This document shows positions 13,679 to 18,774 of a DNA stretch of 25,211 nt, piece after piece. Positions within the stretch are counted from its first letter, which is position 1, and each line of letters opens with the position of its first letter. The position numbers and the translations under genes are program-made. Below the pieces are notes generated by a model. The model saw nothing but the letters and a program-made list of their open reading frames with translations, was not told where the DNA came from and did no database searches. Origin of the DNA: a virus; IMG/VR virus record IMGVR_UViG_3300047173_000105, positions 1-25,211 of that record; one strand, 5' to 3'.

Positions 13679-13867
13679 ATGACCAGACAAAAAGAACTGA
13701 AATACCGCTGGGTAGTGGTAACTGAAACCCACCACGTGGTGATCGATGACACGTCTACCCGCCGATCCTACCCGACCAAGTTCAAGGCTATGGCAGCGCG
13801 GGACCGGGCGGAAAAGCGCTACCCGTCTTACACAAGCTACATAGTCGATCGTGAGGAAACCAAATGA
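13679..13867 (+). CDS. Small basic hypothetical protein
   Basis: A 62-residue protein (MTRQKELKYRWVVVTETHHV, later YPTKFKAMAARDRAEKRYP). ATG 13679 is preceded by a weak GGGA; ATG 13673, two codons earlier, is an alternative. Beta strands at the start and a basic helix at the end could form a small nucleic-acid-binding domain, but this is not shown. Its TGA overlaps the next ATG (ATGA). Confidence 0.65.
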   Translation: MTRQKELKYRWVVVTETHHVVIDDTSTRRSYPTKFKAMAARDRAEKRYPSYTSYIVDREETK

Positions 13868-14013
13868 CACGTACGATACAGCAGCAGGTCACTCGCCAAC
13901 AGCGGGTGGTCGAACGCACCCCACCGCGCCCGATGCTCGCTTACTACGCCGCACGCGACAAACTGGCGGCGCTGATGGCCGAACTGGCGCGTGCTGAAGC
14001 CTCTGCTCAATAG
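13864..14013 (+). CDS. 49-aa hypothetical protein
   Basis: A short ORF starting at ATG 13864 inside an ATGA overlap, with GAGG about 7 nt upstream, reading MTRTIQQQVTRQQRVVERTP and ending in a helix (LAALMAELARAEASAQ). It is basic and Gln-rich at the N-terminus. Overlap with the previous stop and the ribosome-binding site support it despite its length. Function is unknown. Confidence 0.65.
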   Translation: MTRTIQQQVTRQQRVVERTPPRPMLAYYAARDKLAALMAELARAEASAQ

Positions 14014-14042
14014 ACATCTGCCAGCGGTTCGCCGTTGGTCTA
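14011..14042 (+). promoter_or_regulatory. Hairpin with TTCG loop after the 49-aa gene, copy f (atypical)
   Basis: CCAGCGG (14021-14027) pairs with CCGTTGG (14032-14038, one G-T pair) around TTCG, with flanking TAGAC/GTCTA. It lacks the usual G-G mismatch layout and overlaps the stop codon, so it may be a degraded family member or a simple terminator. Confidence 0.5.
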
Positions 14043-14051
14043 AGCTACCCT

Positions 14052-14107
14052 GATCGCAAGACGTTCGCCTCCAGGATCGCTACCCTGGAGGCTTTCGTGT
14101 TTCGATC
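14052..14107 (+). promoter_or_regulatory. Intercistronic two-tier hairpin, copy g
   Basis: Outer stem GATCG (14052-14056) pairs with CGATC (14103-14107), then AA/TT, the G-G mismatch (14060/14099), and ACG/CGT. A 3x3 TTC/TTT loop leads to GCCTCCAGG (14067-14075) with CCTGGAGGC (14084-14092). The next ATG is 71 nt away, further than for other copies. Confidence 0.8.
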
Positions 14108-14177
14108 GCCAATTACACTTTTCGCATTGCGATTGTGTAGTTGATCTGCTAAAACACTTTCCGAAGGAGAAAGTCAT

Positions 14178-14483
14178 ATGGCTGCCAACATCACACCAGA
14201 AATCGCCCGCAACGCCAAGGCCGCCGCCGCTTCCGCGATGGTTGGCCGGAGCTGGGGTTGCGCCCGGGTTTATATCGGCTTCAGTAACTTGCTGACCGCT
14301 GCCGATATCAAGGCACTGACTGGTGCCGGGTTCAAGGTCACGAAGCGGCCGAATAGCGGACGCAAGTTTGTGTACTTCGGTTACGATAATGCCACCGGGC
14401 GGGAATACGCCCAGGCAACCGCAGTGGCCAGGGCGTTCACCGCGGCCGGCGTGTCGGCTTATGAAGACGCCGACGAAGACTGA
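14178..14483 (+). CDS. Hypothetical protein
   Basis: A 101-residue protein (MAANITPEIARNAKAAAASA, ending YEDADED). An N-terminal helix is followed by RVYIGFSN and FVYFGYDN strands, and an acidic tail, suggesting a small alpha/beta fold. ATG 14178 has GAAGGAG about 9 nt upstream. About 70 nt of A/T-richer DNA lies between hairpin g and this gene and may hold a weak promoter. I recognise no family. Confidence 0.7.
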   Translation: MAANITPEIARNAKAAAASAMVGRSWGCARVYIGFSNLLTAADIKALTGAGFKVTKRPNSGRKFVYFGYDNATGREYAQATAVARAFTAAGVSAYEDADED

Positions 14484-14530
14484 TCATCGCGACTGCCGAT
14501 CGGGGGTTTCCTGATCGGCATGCGTGTTGA
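14484..14530 (+). promoter_or_regulatory. Intercistronic two-tier hairpin, copy h
   Basis: An outer stem 14484-14490 pairs with 14524-14530 with one T-T mismatch. A G-C pair and the AC/TG internal loop precede the inner stem TGCCGATC (14494-14501) with GATCGGCA (14513-14520), extended by three pairs. It begins directly after a stop codon; the next ATG is 14 nt downstream. Confidence 0.75.
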
Positions 14531-14543
14531 ACAGGGGGCTGAA

Positions 14544-14783
14544 ATGGCAAATCGCAAACGGGCTTATGCCAACGAGCTGTACGAATATCCCAAGGTTGCG
14601 GAGGTGCTGAGAAAATCCAATCCTACCGACACCTACACGATCACGCTGCTGGTAGCACAGCAAGTGACCGGGGATTACACTGAAGGTGGTTATGCTACTC
14701 AGGTTGCCGACCGCGCCTGGGAATGGCGGTTGCTGCGGGATGCTGGCAAACTGGTACAGCCGATAACGATTGGAAGGAAGTAA
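14544..14783 (+). CDS. Small hypothetical protein
   Basis: A 79-residue protein (MANRKRAYANELYEYPKVAE, later YTITLLVAQQVTGDY and WEWRLLRDAGKL). It appears mainly helical with no membrane segment. ATG 14544 has AGGGGG about 6 nt upstream, preferred over the in-frame ATG at 14520 that lies inside hairpin h. The next gene starts 2 nt after its stop, so translation is probably coupled. Confidence 0.7.
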   Translation: MANRKRAYANELYEYPKVAEVLRKSNPTDTYTITLLVAQQVTGDYTEGGYATQVADRAWEWRLLRDAGKLVQPITIGRK

Positions 14784-14785
14784 CA

Positions 14786-14974
14786 ATGGACGTGGAAATT
14801 TCCAACCAGGGCACAATAGTTCTGATGACGCCGCTAACCGGCGAGGCGGCGGCATGGCTTGGTGAACACCTGCCAAGCGACGCGACCTTTTTGGACGCTT
14901 CGGTGGTGGTGGAACACCGCTTTGCCGATGACATAATTGCCGATATGCGTCGCGACGGGCTCGCCGTCGGCTGA
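14786..14974 (+). CDS. Small hypothetical protein
   Basis: A 62-residue acidic protein (MDVEISNQGTIVLMTPLTGE, later VVEHRFADDIIADMRRDGLAVG). Strand-helix-strand pattern with AAAWLGEHLP and HRFADDIIADM helices. GGAAGGAAG lies about 6 nt before ATG 14786. It forms a coupled pair with the upstream 79-aa gene; hairpin i follows. Function is unknown. Confidence 0.7.
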   Translation: MDVEISNQGTIVLMTPLTGEAAAWLGEHLPSDATFLDASVVVEHRFADDIIADMRRDGLAVG

Positions 14975-15019
14975 TGCAGGCGACTGCCACTGGGTGAGAG
15001 ACGGTGGCATGCGTGTGCA
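14975..15019 (+). promoter_or_regulatory. Intercistronic two-tier hairpin, copy i
   Basis: Outer TGCA (14975-14978) pairs with TGCA (15016-15019), followed by the G-G mismatch (14979/15015), GC/GT, and a G-C pair. The AC/TG internal loop leads to TGCCACTG (14985-14992) with CGGTGGCA (15002-15009). The next ATG is 16 nt downstream. Confidence 0.75.
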
Positions 15020-15034
15020 ACAGGAGTTACCCAA

Positions 15035-15601
15035 ATGGATATCAATGGCAACGAACTGCGGCGGGCGGTGCTCGCCGAGGCCGCCGCATGGCGGGCCTTG
15101 AACGTGCAGACCGGCAATGACAGCAACAGGCTGGGCGCGTGGTTGCGCGCCGAGTTTGTCGGCCAGATCGGCGAGACGTGGCCGGGCAACCGGCTACCGG
15201 ATGACGTACCGCCGGGCTGGCCGAAGCAATGCTTCCACAACGCCGGCCAGTTGGTCAGGCGCCGGCCGAAAACTCTAACCTATACCGAGGGCTACGGCAT
15301 GACCGCACGACTCGGCATGGCACTGCACCACGGCTGGGCAGTGCACCGGGACGGCCGGGTGGTCGACCCTACATGGACTGATGCCGAAGATACTGCCTAT
15401 CTCGGCGTGCGGATAACCCCGGAAGAGCACCGGAAATTCACCTCGAACGACTGGGGATCGGTGCTGGATTCACCGGACTTCACGCCGAATCTTGCACTGA
15501 TCCTACATCGTGCGCCGGACCTGCGCGACCTGATGAACAACACGGAAAAGACGTGGGTGGAACGCTACCTGAAGGTCAACAACATCACCATCGGAGGTTA
15601 A
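15035..15601 (+). CDS. Phage protein with possible Cys-His-Asp catalytic layout
   Basis: A 188-residue protein. KQCFHNAGQL (Cys about residue 66), then TYTEGYGM, ALHHGWAVHRDGRVVDPTW, and YLGVRIT in that order resemble papain/transglutaminase-like phage proteins in which Cys, His and Asp form the active site. Here the candidates are Cys66, one of the paired His residues near 104-105, and Asp in VVDPTW. Function is unproven; a peptidase or amidase is possible. ATG 15035 follows CAGGAG by about 10 nt and hairpin i. The next gene begins 2 nt after its stop. Confidence 0.7.
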   Translation: MDINGNELRRAVLAEAAAWRALNVQTGNDSNRLGAWLRAEFVGQIGETWPGNRLPDDVPPGWPKQCFHNAGQLVRRRPKTLTYTEGYGMTARLGMALHHGWAVHRDGRVVDPTWTDAEDTAYLGVRITPEEHRKFTSNDWGSVLDSPDFTPNLALILHRAPDLRDLMNNTEKTWVERYLKVNNITIGG

Positions 15602-15603
15602 AA

Positions 15604-15834
15604 ATGTTAGTATGGACTGAAAGATACAACTGCCACTCGGCTAAGGTCGGGCGGGTTGGCAAACTAGAAGTCAATTGGGACAAGTCGGGCTACAAAGTCG
15701 CCGCCTTCGGCGTGACACTGACAACCTTGTCACCTGACGTTGAAGACGGCAAGCGGCGGGCGATCAAGTTGGCACGCCGGTTGTTAGCTGAAGCGGCGGC
15801 TGAGATGCAAGACGCGCTGGCCGATACCAAGTGA
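15604..15834 (+). CDS. Small hypothetical protein
   Basis: A 76-residue protein (MLVWTERYNCHSAKVGRVGK, later GVTLTTLSPDVEDGKRRAIKLARR). N-terminal strands and a basic C-terminal helix ending EMQDALADTK. GGAGG lies about 7 nt before ATG 15604. It starts 2 nt after the previous gene and is followed by a terminator hairpin, so it closes the first rightward small-gene unit. Confidence 0.7.
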   Translation: MLVWTERYNCHSAKVGRVGKLEVNWDKSGYKVAAFGVTLTTLSPDVEDGKRRAIKLARRLLAEAAAEMQDALADTK

Positions 15835-15840
15835 CCTGCC

Positions 15841-15880
15841 CAGCCCGGAAAAACCCCGGGCTGGCGGGCTTAAAATAATT
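15841..15880 (+). terminator. Intrinsic terminator-like hairpin
   Basis: CAGCCCGG (15841-15848) pairs perfectly with CCGGGCTG (15856-15863) around an A-rich loop; an A/T-rich tract (TTAAAATAATTT) follows after a few bases. It lies just before the second copy of the duplicated promoter, so it separates two transcription units. Confidence 0.6.
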
Positions 15881-15882
15881 TG

Positions 15883-15930
15883 AAAAATGCCAAAAAAACT
15901 CTTGTGGTCGGGGCGGGAAAAGTGTATATA
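15883..15930 (+). promoter_or_regulatory. Rightward promoter, second copy of the duplicated promoter element
   Basis: -35 TTGTGG (15902-15907) and -10 TATATA (15925-15930), 17-nt spacer. The 25 bases 15883-15907 are identical to those at 12241-12265; the spacer sequence differs. Downstream both copies carry GCGCCT and a GGGG..CCCCACC hairpin in the leader. It drives genes from 16123. Confidence 0.75.
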
Positions 15931-16063
15931 AGTAAGTGCGGACGGCGCCTTTCCCAGCCACCACCCGCCGGGGTCCACCCCACCAGAGAGATCGCGAGGG
16001 CCGTCTAGCCGGCCACTAGGTAGTGTATGATAGCCGGAGACGAAAAAAGCAAAATTCAACAAA

Positions 16064-16098
16064 GAGGTTTGCCGCCGAGTGAGACGGCGGCTTTCCTC
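16064..16098 (+). promoter_or_regulatory. Intercistronic two-tier hairpin, copy j (variant)
   Basis: GAGG (16064-16067) pairs with CCTC (16095-16098); a TTT/TTT 3x3 internal loop precedes the perfect stem GCCGCCG (16071-16077) with CGGCGGC (16085-16091). The G-G mismatch is not present. The next ATG is 25 nt downstream. Confidence 0.65.
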
Positions 16099-16122
16099 AG
16101 ACCTTTCTAATGGAGACACAAG

Positions 16123-16236
16123 ATGCTATTGCAAGTCAAGATTTGGCTGCATGACGCGGCTTGGCGCATCATGCAGGCCACCGGGCTCGACCCGGTGACC
16201 TTCGCCTGGGCACCGAACGTGCCGGGCCTGACCTGA
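16123..16236 (+). CDS. 37-aa small protein
   Basis: ATG 16123 has TGGAGA about 7 nt upstream. The peptide reads MLLQVKIWLHDAAWRIMQAT and continues with a Pro-rich tail; the first half could form an amphipathic helix. It is the first gene after the second duplicated promoter, the same position as the 32-aa gene at 12569, although the two peptides are not clearly similar. Confidence 0.6.
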   Translation: MLLQVKIWLHDAAWRIMQATGLDPVTFAWAPNVPGLT

Positions 16237-16270
16237 ATACGGATGCCGGCTGATGGCCGGCATTGGTATT
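16236..16270 (+). promoter_or_regulatory. Intercistronic two-tier hairpin, copy k
   Basis: Outer AATAC (16236-16240) pairs with GTATT (16266-16270); a GG/TG internal loop; inner ATGCCGGC (16243-16250) pairs perfectly with GCCGGCAT (16256-16263). Here the mismatch position is a T-A pair. The next ATG is 18 nt downstream, after GATCGGAGA shared with copy l. Confidence 0.8.
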
Positions 16271-16287
16271 TTGATCGGAGAGAAAAG

Positions 16288-16476
16288 ATGAAAAACATGA
16301 AAAACTTCACCAACGAGCAGCTTCAATCTTTTTGGGAGCAGGGCTTTGAAAATCGCGTGAAGTCTGGAGAGAGAAAGGGGCAGATCAAGATCAAGACCAT
16401 CCGATTTATGGATAAGGTCTTGGCTGAAGCAAGCCGTCGCTACTTCAAGCTGGTGACCCCGGCCAAATACCAATAG
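16288..16476 (+). CDS. Small basic hypothetical protein
   Basis: A 62-residue Lys-rich protein (MKNMKNFTNEQLQSFWEQGF, later RKGQIKIKTIRFMDKVLAEASRRYF). The basic helices suggest nucleic-acid or membrane-surface binding, unproven. ATG 16288 has CGGAGAG about 6 nt upstream, which excludes the earlier in-frame start at 16243 inside hairpin k. Confidence 0.7.
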   Translation: MKNMKNFTNEQLQSFWEQGFENRVKSGERKGQIKIKTIRFMDKVLAEASRRYFKLVTPAKYQ

Positions 16477-16491
16477 GACTGACATGGCGAC

Positions 16492-16535
16492 CTAAGACGG
16501 ATGCCGCTTATAAGTATGAGCGGCATTGGTGTTAG
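16492..16535 (+). promoter_or_regulatory. Intercistronic two-tier hairpin, copy l
   Basis: Outer CTAA-G-AC (16492-16498) pairs with GT-G-TTAG (16529-16535), including the G-G mismatch; a GG/TG loop; inner stem ATGCCGCTTAT (16501-16511) pairs with 16516-16526 (one T-G pair) around AAGT. The next ATG is 15 nt downstream. Confidence 0.85.
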
Positions 16536-16549
16536 ATCGGAGACTGAAA

Positions 16550-16999
16550 ATGACTATTGCCGAAAAAGTACTGCCACGGGTAACCGAGTACAGTGACCCG
16601 GTGGTCAACGCCAACTGGCACACGTCAAAAACCATCGCCACGGCAACCGCCGCGGTGCATGGCTACCCAATCGCCACGCTGGCCTATCGCACCGCCGGCT
16701 ACCAGCAGGGCGGCTCAATGGCGGTGTGGTCAGCCGAGGGCTGGTCGGTATCCTATGACTTCGACGGCGGGATACACGGCCAGCGCTTCGCGCCGGAAGA
16801 TGAGACTGCGGCGCGAGACTACTTCGCCAAGCTGACTGATCCCACCAAGGTCACCGCCCGGCGCGAGTCGGACGAACGGCTGGAACGGGAAGTCTACGGC
16901 CCGGCACGGATAGCCAGGGCCGCCGAGATCGCCGCCGACAAGGCAGCCAAGGCAGCTCGCGCCAAAGCCCGGCGGCTTCGGGAAGTTGACAATACCTAA
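16550..16999 (+). CDS. Hypothetical protein with beta-rich core and Ala/Lys-rich tail
   Basis: A 149-residue protein. The first 100 residues look like a beta-rich domain (ATLAYRTAGYQ, SMAVWSAEGWSVSYDFDGG); the last 40 are a charged helix (RAAEIAADKAAKAARAKARR), possibly a coiled coil or nucleic-acid-binding tail. ATG 16550 follows CGGAGA by about 7 nt and hairpin l. No family is recognised. Confidence 0.7.
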   Translation: MTIAEKVLPRVTEYSDPVVNANWHTSKTIATATAAVHGYPIATLAYRTAGYQQGGSMAVWSAEGWSVSYDFDGGIHGQRFAPEDETAARDYFAKLTDPTKVTARRESDERLEREVYGPARIARAAEIAADKAAKAARAKARRLREVDNT

Positions 17000-17007
17000 C
17001 AAGGGGA

Positions 17008-17050
17008 TGCCGACGCGGGGTGCGGTCCACAGGGACGCGCCAGCTCGGCA
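17008..17050 (+). other. Structured intergenic segment
   Basis: TGCCGA (17008-17013) pairs with TCGGCA (17045-17050), and CGCG (17014-17017) with CGCG (17036-17039) inside it. No ORF is present. It may be another diverged intercistronic element or part of a composite terminator before 17076. Confidence 0.4.
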
Positions 17051-17075
17051 AGCTACCTCTAGCGTGCCTGATACC

Positions 17076-17100
17076 CGGGGGCGGGCGTGGCCCCCGATTT
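17076..17100 (+). terminator. Intrinsic terminator
   Basis: CGGGGGC (17076-17082) pairs perfectly with GCCCCCG (17090-17096), followed by ATTTAATTTA. It lies 20 nt before a promoter, ending the unit that started at 15902. Confidence 0.7.
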
Positions 17101-17118
17101 AATTTAGTAATTTTCCGA

Positions 17119-17147
17119 TTGACAAAATCGGCGATAAAAGCTAGAAA
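17119..17147 (+). promoter_or_regulatory. Rightward sigma-70-type promoter
   Basis: -35 TTGACA (17119-17124), 17-nt spacer, -10 TAGAAA (17142-17147). The -10 is imperfect. Placement between a terminator and the gene at 17173 supports it. Confidence 0.55.
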
Positions 17148-17172
17148 CTGACCTACCTAAATGGAGCAACAA

Positions 17173-17412
17173 ATGACCAAACTCACCAGCGCCCGGCAAC
17201 GCGCACTCGCTTGGCTACCGGCGGACGGATCATGGAAAACAAATCCTGGCCGGCTATCCGCGGCACTCAATAGTCTTTCGCTCGGATGGCCCGGGTGTGT
17301 CGAAGCCCAGTGGGGGGCTTTCGGTCCCCGCGGAGGCCACGAACAACGGTGGCGGCTGACTTCCAAGGGCGTCGAACGGGCGCGGCAGTACCTGCCCACC
17401 AAACCGGAGTAA
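17173..17412 (+). CDS. Small hypothetical protein, possible winged helix
   Basis: A 79-residue protein (MTKLTSARQRALAWLPADGS, later WRLTSKGVERARQYL). Helix, linker, and a C-terminal RWRLTSKG strand-turn-helix resemble winged-helix proteins in which 'LT..G' ends the wing. ATG 17173 has GGAG 6 nt upstream; ATG 17161 directly precedes that GGAG and is less likely. DNA binding is inferred from pattern only. Confidence 0.65.
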   Translation: MTKLTSARQRALAWLPADGSWKTNPGRLSAALNSLSLGWPGCVEAQWGAFGPRGGHEQRWRLTSKGVERARQYLPTKPE

Positions 17413-17417
17413 TCAGA

Positions 17418-17477
17418 ATGCTTGACCAAGTCCAAACCGAACCGATGGCAACCCGGATGATCCGGCGCATCCGTTGA
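17418..17477 (+). CDS. Possible 19-aa peptide
   Basis: ATG 17418 has GGAG about 8 nt upstream, overlapping the end of the previous gene. It encodes MLDQVQTEPMATRMIRRIR, a short peptide with a basic C-terminus. It sits between two credible genes, so it could be a real micro-ORF or a translational coupler. Short length makes this weak. Confidence 0.35.
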   Translation: MLDQVQTEPMATRMIRRIR

Positions 17478-17515
17478 ATGCCTAACGCAAACCACCACCG
17501 AGCGAGAAAAACACC

Positions 17516-17899
17516 ATGAGCACACGAAGCGTTATCACAGTTTTCGACGCCGACAGCAATGACAACAGCTACTCAATCTATCGCCATTGCGACGGCTACC
17601 CGGACAGTGCCAGCGGCGTGCTGGAAACGCTGGCCAAAGCGCTGCCGTTCGCCTGGGCACTGCCGCGGTTTGAGGCGGAAGACTTCGCCGCCGCGATCAT
17701 CCGGGCGTGGAAGCAGCCCGGCGGTGGCAACATCTACCTGACCCCGGGCAAGCAAGCCCACGGCGACATCGAATGGTACTATGAAATTCGGCCGGCCGGA
17801 AAGCAGATCGCGGTGACCGTGTTCGAGGTCACCAACGACTGGGGTGGTGACAAGCCGCCGGTCTACACTCAGGTCGGCAAGCCGCACCTGATCGGCTAA
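17516..17899 (+). CDS. Conserved phage hypothetical protein (STRSVITVF...YRHCDGYP pattern)
   Basis: A 127-residue protein of a type common in phages and plasmids: MSTRSVITVFD at the start, SIYRHCDGYPDSASGVLETL, then acidic helices and DIEWYYEIRP strands. Function is unknown. ATG 17516 is preceded by GAGCGAGAAAAACACC, a weak site. It is followed by an intrinsic terminator at 17908. Confidence 0.8.
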   Translation: MSTRSVITVFDADSNDNSYSIYRHCDGYPDSASGVLETLAKALPFAWALPRFEAEDFAAAIIRAWKQPGGGNIYLTPGKQAHGDIEWYYEIRPAGKQIAVTVFEVTNDWGGDKPPVYTQVGKPHLIG

Positions 17900-17907
17900 A
17901 AACTAAC

Positions 17908-17939
17908 ACCGGCTGGGGCGCTCCTGGCCGGTAATTTTT
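17908..17939 (+). terminator. Intrinsic terminator
   Basis: ACCGGC (17908-17913) pairs with GCCGGT (17927-17932), followed by AATTTTT. It ends the transcript from 17119 and lies 4 nt before the next promoter. Confidence 0.75.
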
Positions 17940-17943
17940 CCAC

Positions 17944-17972
17944 TTGACACGTTCCAGTTAGTCACTTAAAGC
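17944..17972 (+). promoter_or_regulatory. Rightward promoter candidate
   Basis: -35 TTGACA (17944-17949) with a weak -10 (TAAAGC at 17967-17972) after 17 nt. Its place directly after a terminator supports it. A second candidate, TTAACA with CATAAT 17 nt later near 18014-18019, would start transcription on top of the ribosome-binding site. Confidence 0.45.
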
Positions 17973-18034
17973 CATGAATTGGTTGCATCCTGTTAACAGC
18001 TAAATGGAAAAATGTCATAATGGAAAGGACTGAC

Positions 18035-18388
18035 ATGATGATCGGCGACATCAAATTGCATCCGACCTATCGCGCCGCCGAGCTGGCAGCGGTACTGACG
18101 CGGGTGCTGCCGAAAAGCCGGCCAGATCAGCTTGCCGCACTGATTTTGGACATGCAGCAGGATACCCGCGCTGCCAAGCGCCACGCCTTGATCGCGCTTC
18201 GGCACGGAAAGGAGGGCGTCATGGATCACGTGGCATCTCAAATCGCCTTTGCTACCCGGCTGGCATCGCTCGGCGCACCGACCGGCACCACGGTCGAATT
18301 CGGCGGTGATCCGCGAGGCAGTTGCGGCCGGCTGATCATTCCTGGGGTCAAAGGCGACGGGCTCCGCGGCGACTTTCCGATATACTAA
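18035..18388 (+). CDS. Hypothetical protein with a possible internal start
   Basis: A 117-residue protein (MMIGDIKLHPTYRAAELAAV, ending GDFPIY). ATG 18035 is preceded by GGAAAGGA about 7 nt upstream, so it is preferred over ATG 18020, which forms part of that site. Inside, at 18221, a strong GGAGGG precedes an in-frame ATG (MDHVASQIAFATRL), so a 55-residue internal product is possible. A near-copy of this internal site occurs at 18572-18605. Confidence 0.65.
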   Translation: MMIGDIKLHPTYRAAELAAVLTRVLPKSRPDQLAALILDMQQDTRAAKRHALIALRHGKEGVMDHVASQIAFATRLASLGAPTGTTVEFGGDPRGSCGRLIIPGVKGDGLRGDFPIY

Positions 18389-18411
18389 ACAACAGAAAAG
18401 GACATAGTACC

Positions 18412-18624
18412 ATGCCGATGACCGGACCAACCGAATGGTGGCAGGAGGTCAACGACCTGTTGGCCAATACCGACCAGCCGCCGGCTACCCAGGGCGAGCT
18501 GAAGGACTTGCGGCTGTTCACCCCCGGCGGCGCGGCCGAGATCGTGCTGGCGGCGCGGGAAGCTGCGCAGGAAAGGAGGGCATCATGGATCACGTTGCTC
18601 CCCAAATCTTCGCCAAGCGTCTAA
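18412..18624 (+). CDS. Small hypothetical protein
   Basis: A 70-residue protein (MPMTGPTEWWQEVNDLLANT, ending WITLLPKSSPSV). AAAAGGA lies about 9 nt before ATG 18412. The middle, GELKDLRLFTPGGAAEIVLAAREAAQ, is helical. The last residues read through an internal ribosome-binding site and ATG at 18585 in a different frame, so the C-terminus may not be conserved. Function is unknown. Confidence 0.6.
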   Translation: MPMTGPTEWWQEVNDLLANTDQPPATQGELKDLRLFTPGGAAEIVLAAREAAQERRASWITLLPKSSPSV

Positions 18625-18641
18625 TATTGCACGTTAATTGA
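18585..18641 (+). CDS. Possible 18-aa peptide, truncated copy of MDHVA segment
   Basis: ATG 18585 has AAGGAGGG about 5 nt upstream and encodes MDHVAPQIFAKRLILHVN. The DNA around it closely matches 18208-18243, where the same site and MDHVASQIA lie in frame in the 117-aa gene. This suggests a duplicated small gene that is now short or broken. It overlaps the 70-aa gene in another frame. Confidence 0.4.
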   Translation: MDHVAPQIFAKRLILHVN

Positions 18642-18646
18642 ACCTG

Positions 18647-18682
18647 CGGCCGAGGCGCGTAGCTTCGGCCGTTTGCGTTTTA
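18647..18682 (+). terminator. Intrinsic terminator
   Basis: CGGCCGA (18647-18653) pairs perfectly with TCGGCCG (18665-18671), followed by TTTGCGTTTTAT. It precedes the promoter at 18696. Confidence 0.7.
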
Positions 18683-18695
18683 TCGATTACAACCC

Positions 18696-18724
18696 TTGTC
18701 AAATTCCGTAAAGCCCTTTATACA
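18696..18724 (+). promoter_or_regulatory. Rightward sigma-70-type promoter
   Basis: -35 TTGTCA (18696-18701), 17-nt spacer, -10 TATACA (18719-18724). Transcription would begin near 18731, downstream of the first in-frame ATG (18727), which supports ATG 18775 as the true start of the DUF932 gene. Confidence 0.75.
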
Positions 18725-18774
18725 TAATGCCAACAGGCCGGGATGCACCGGTACACGAAAAGGAAGGACAAAAA

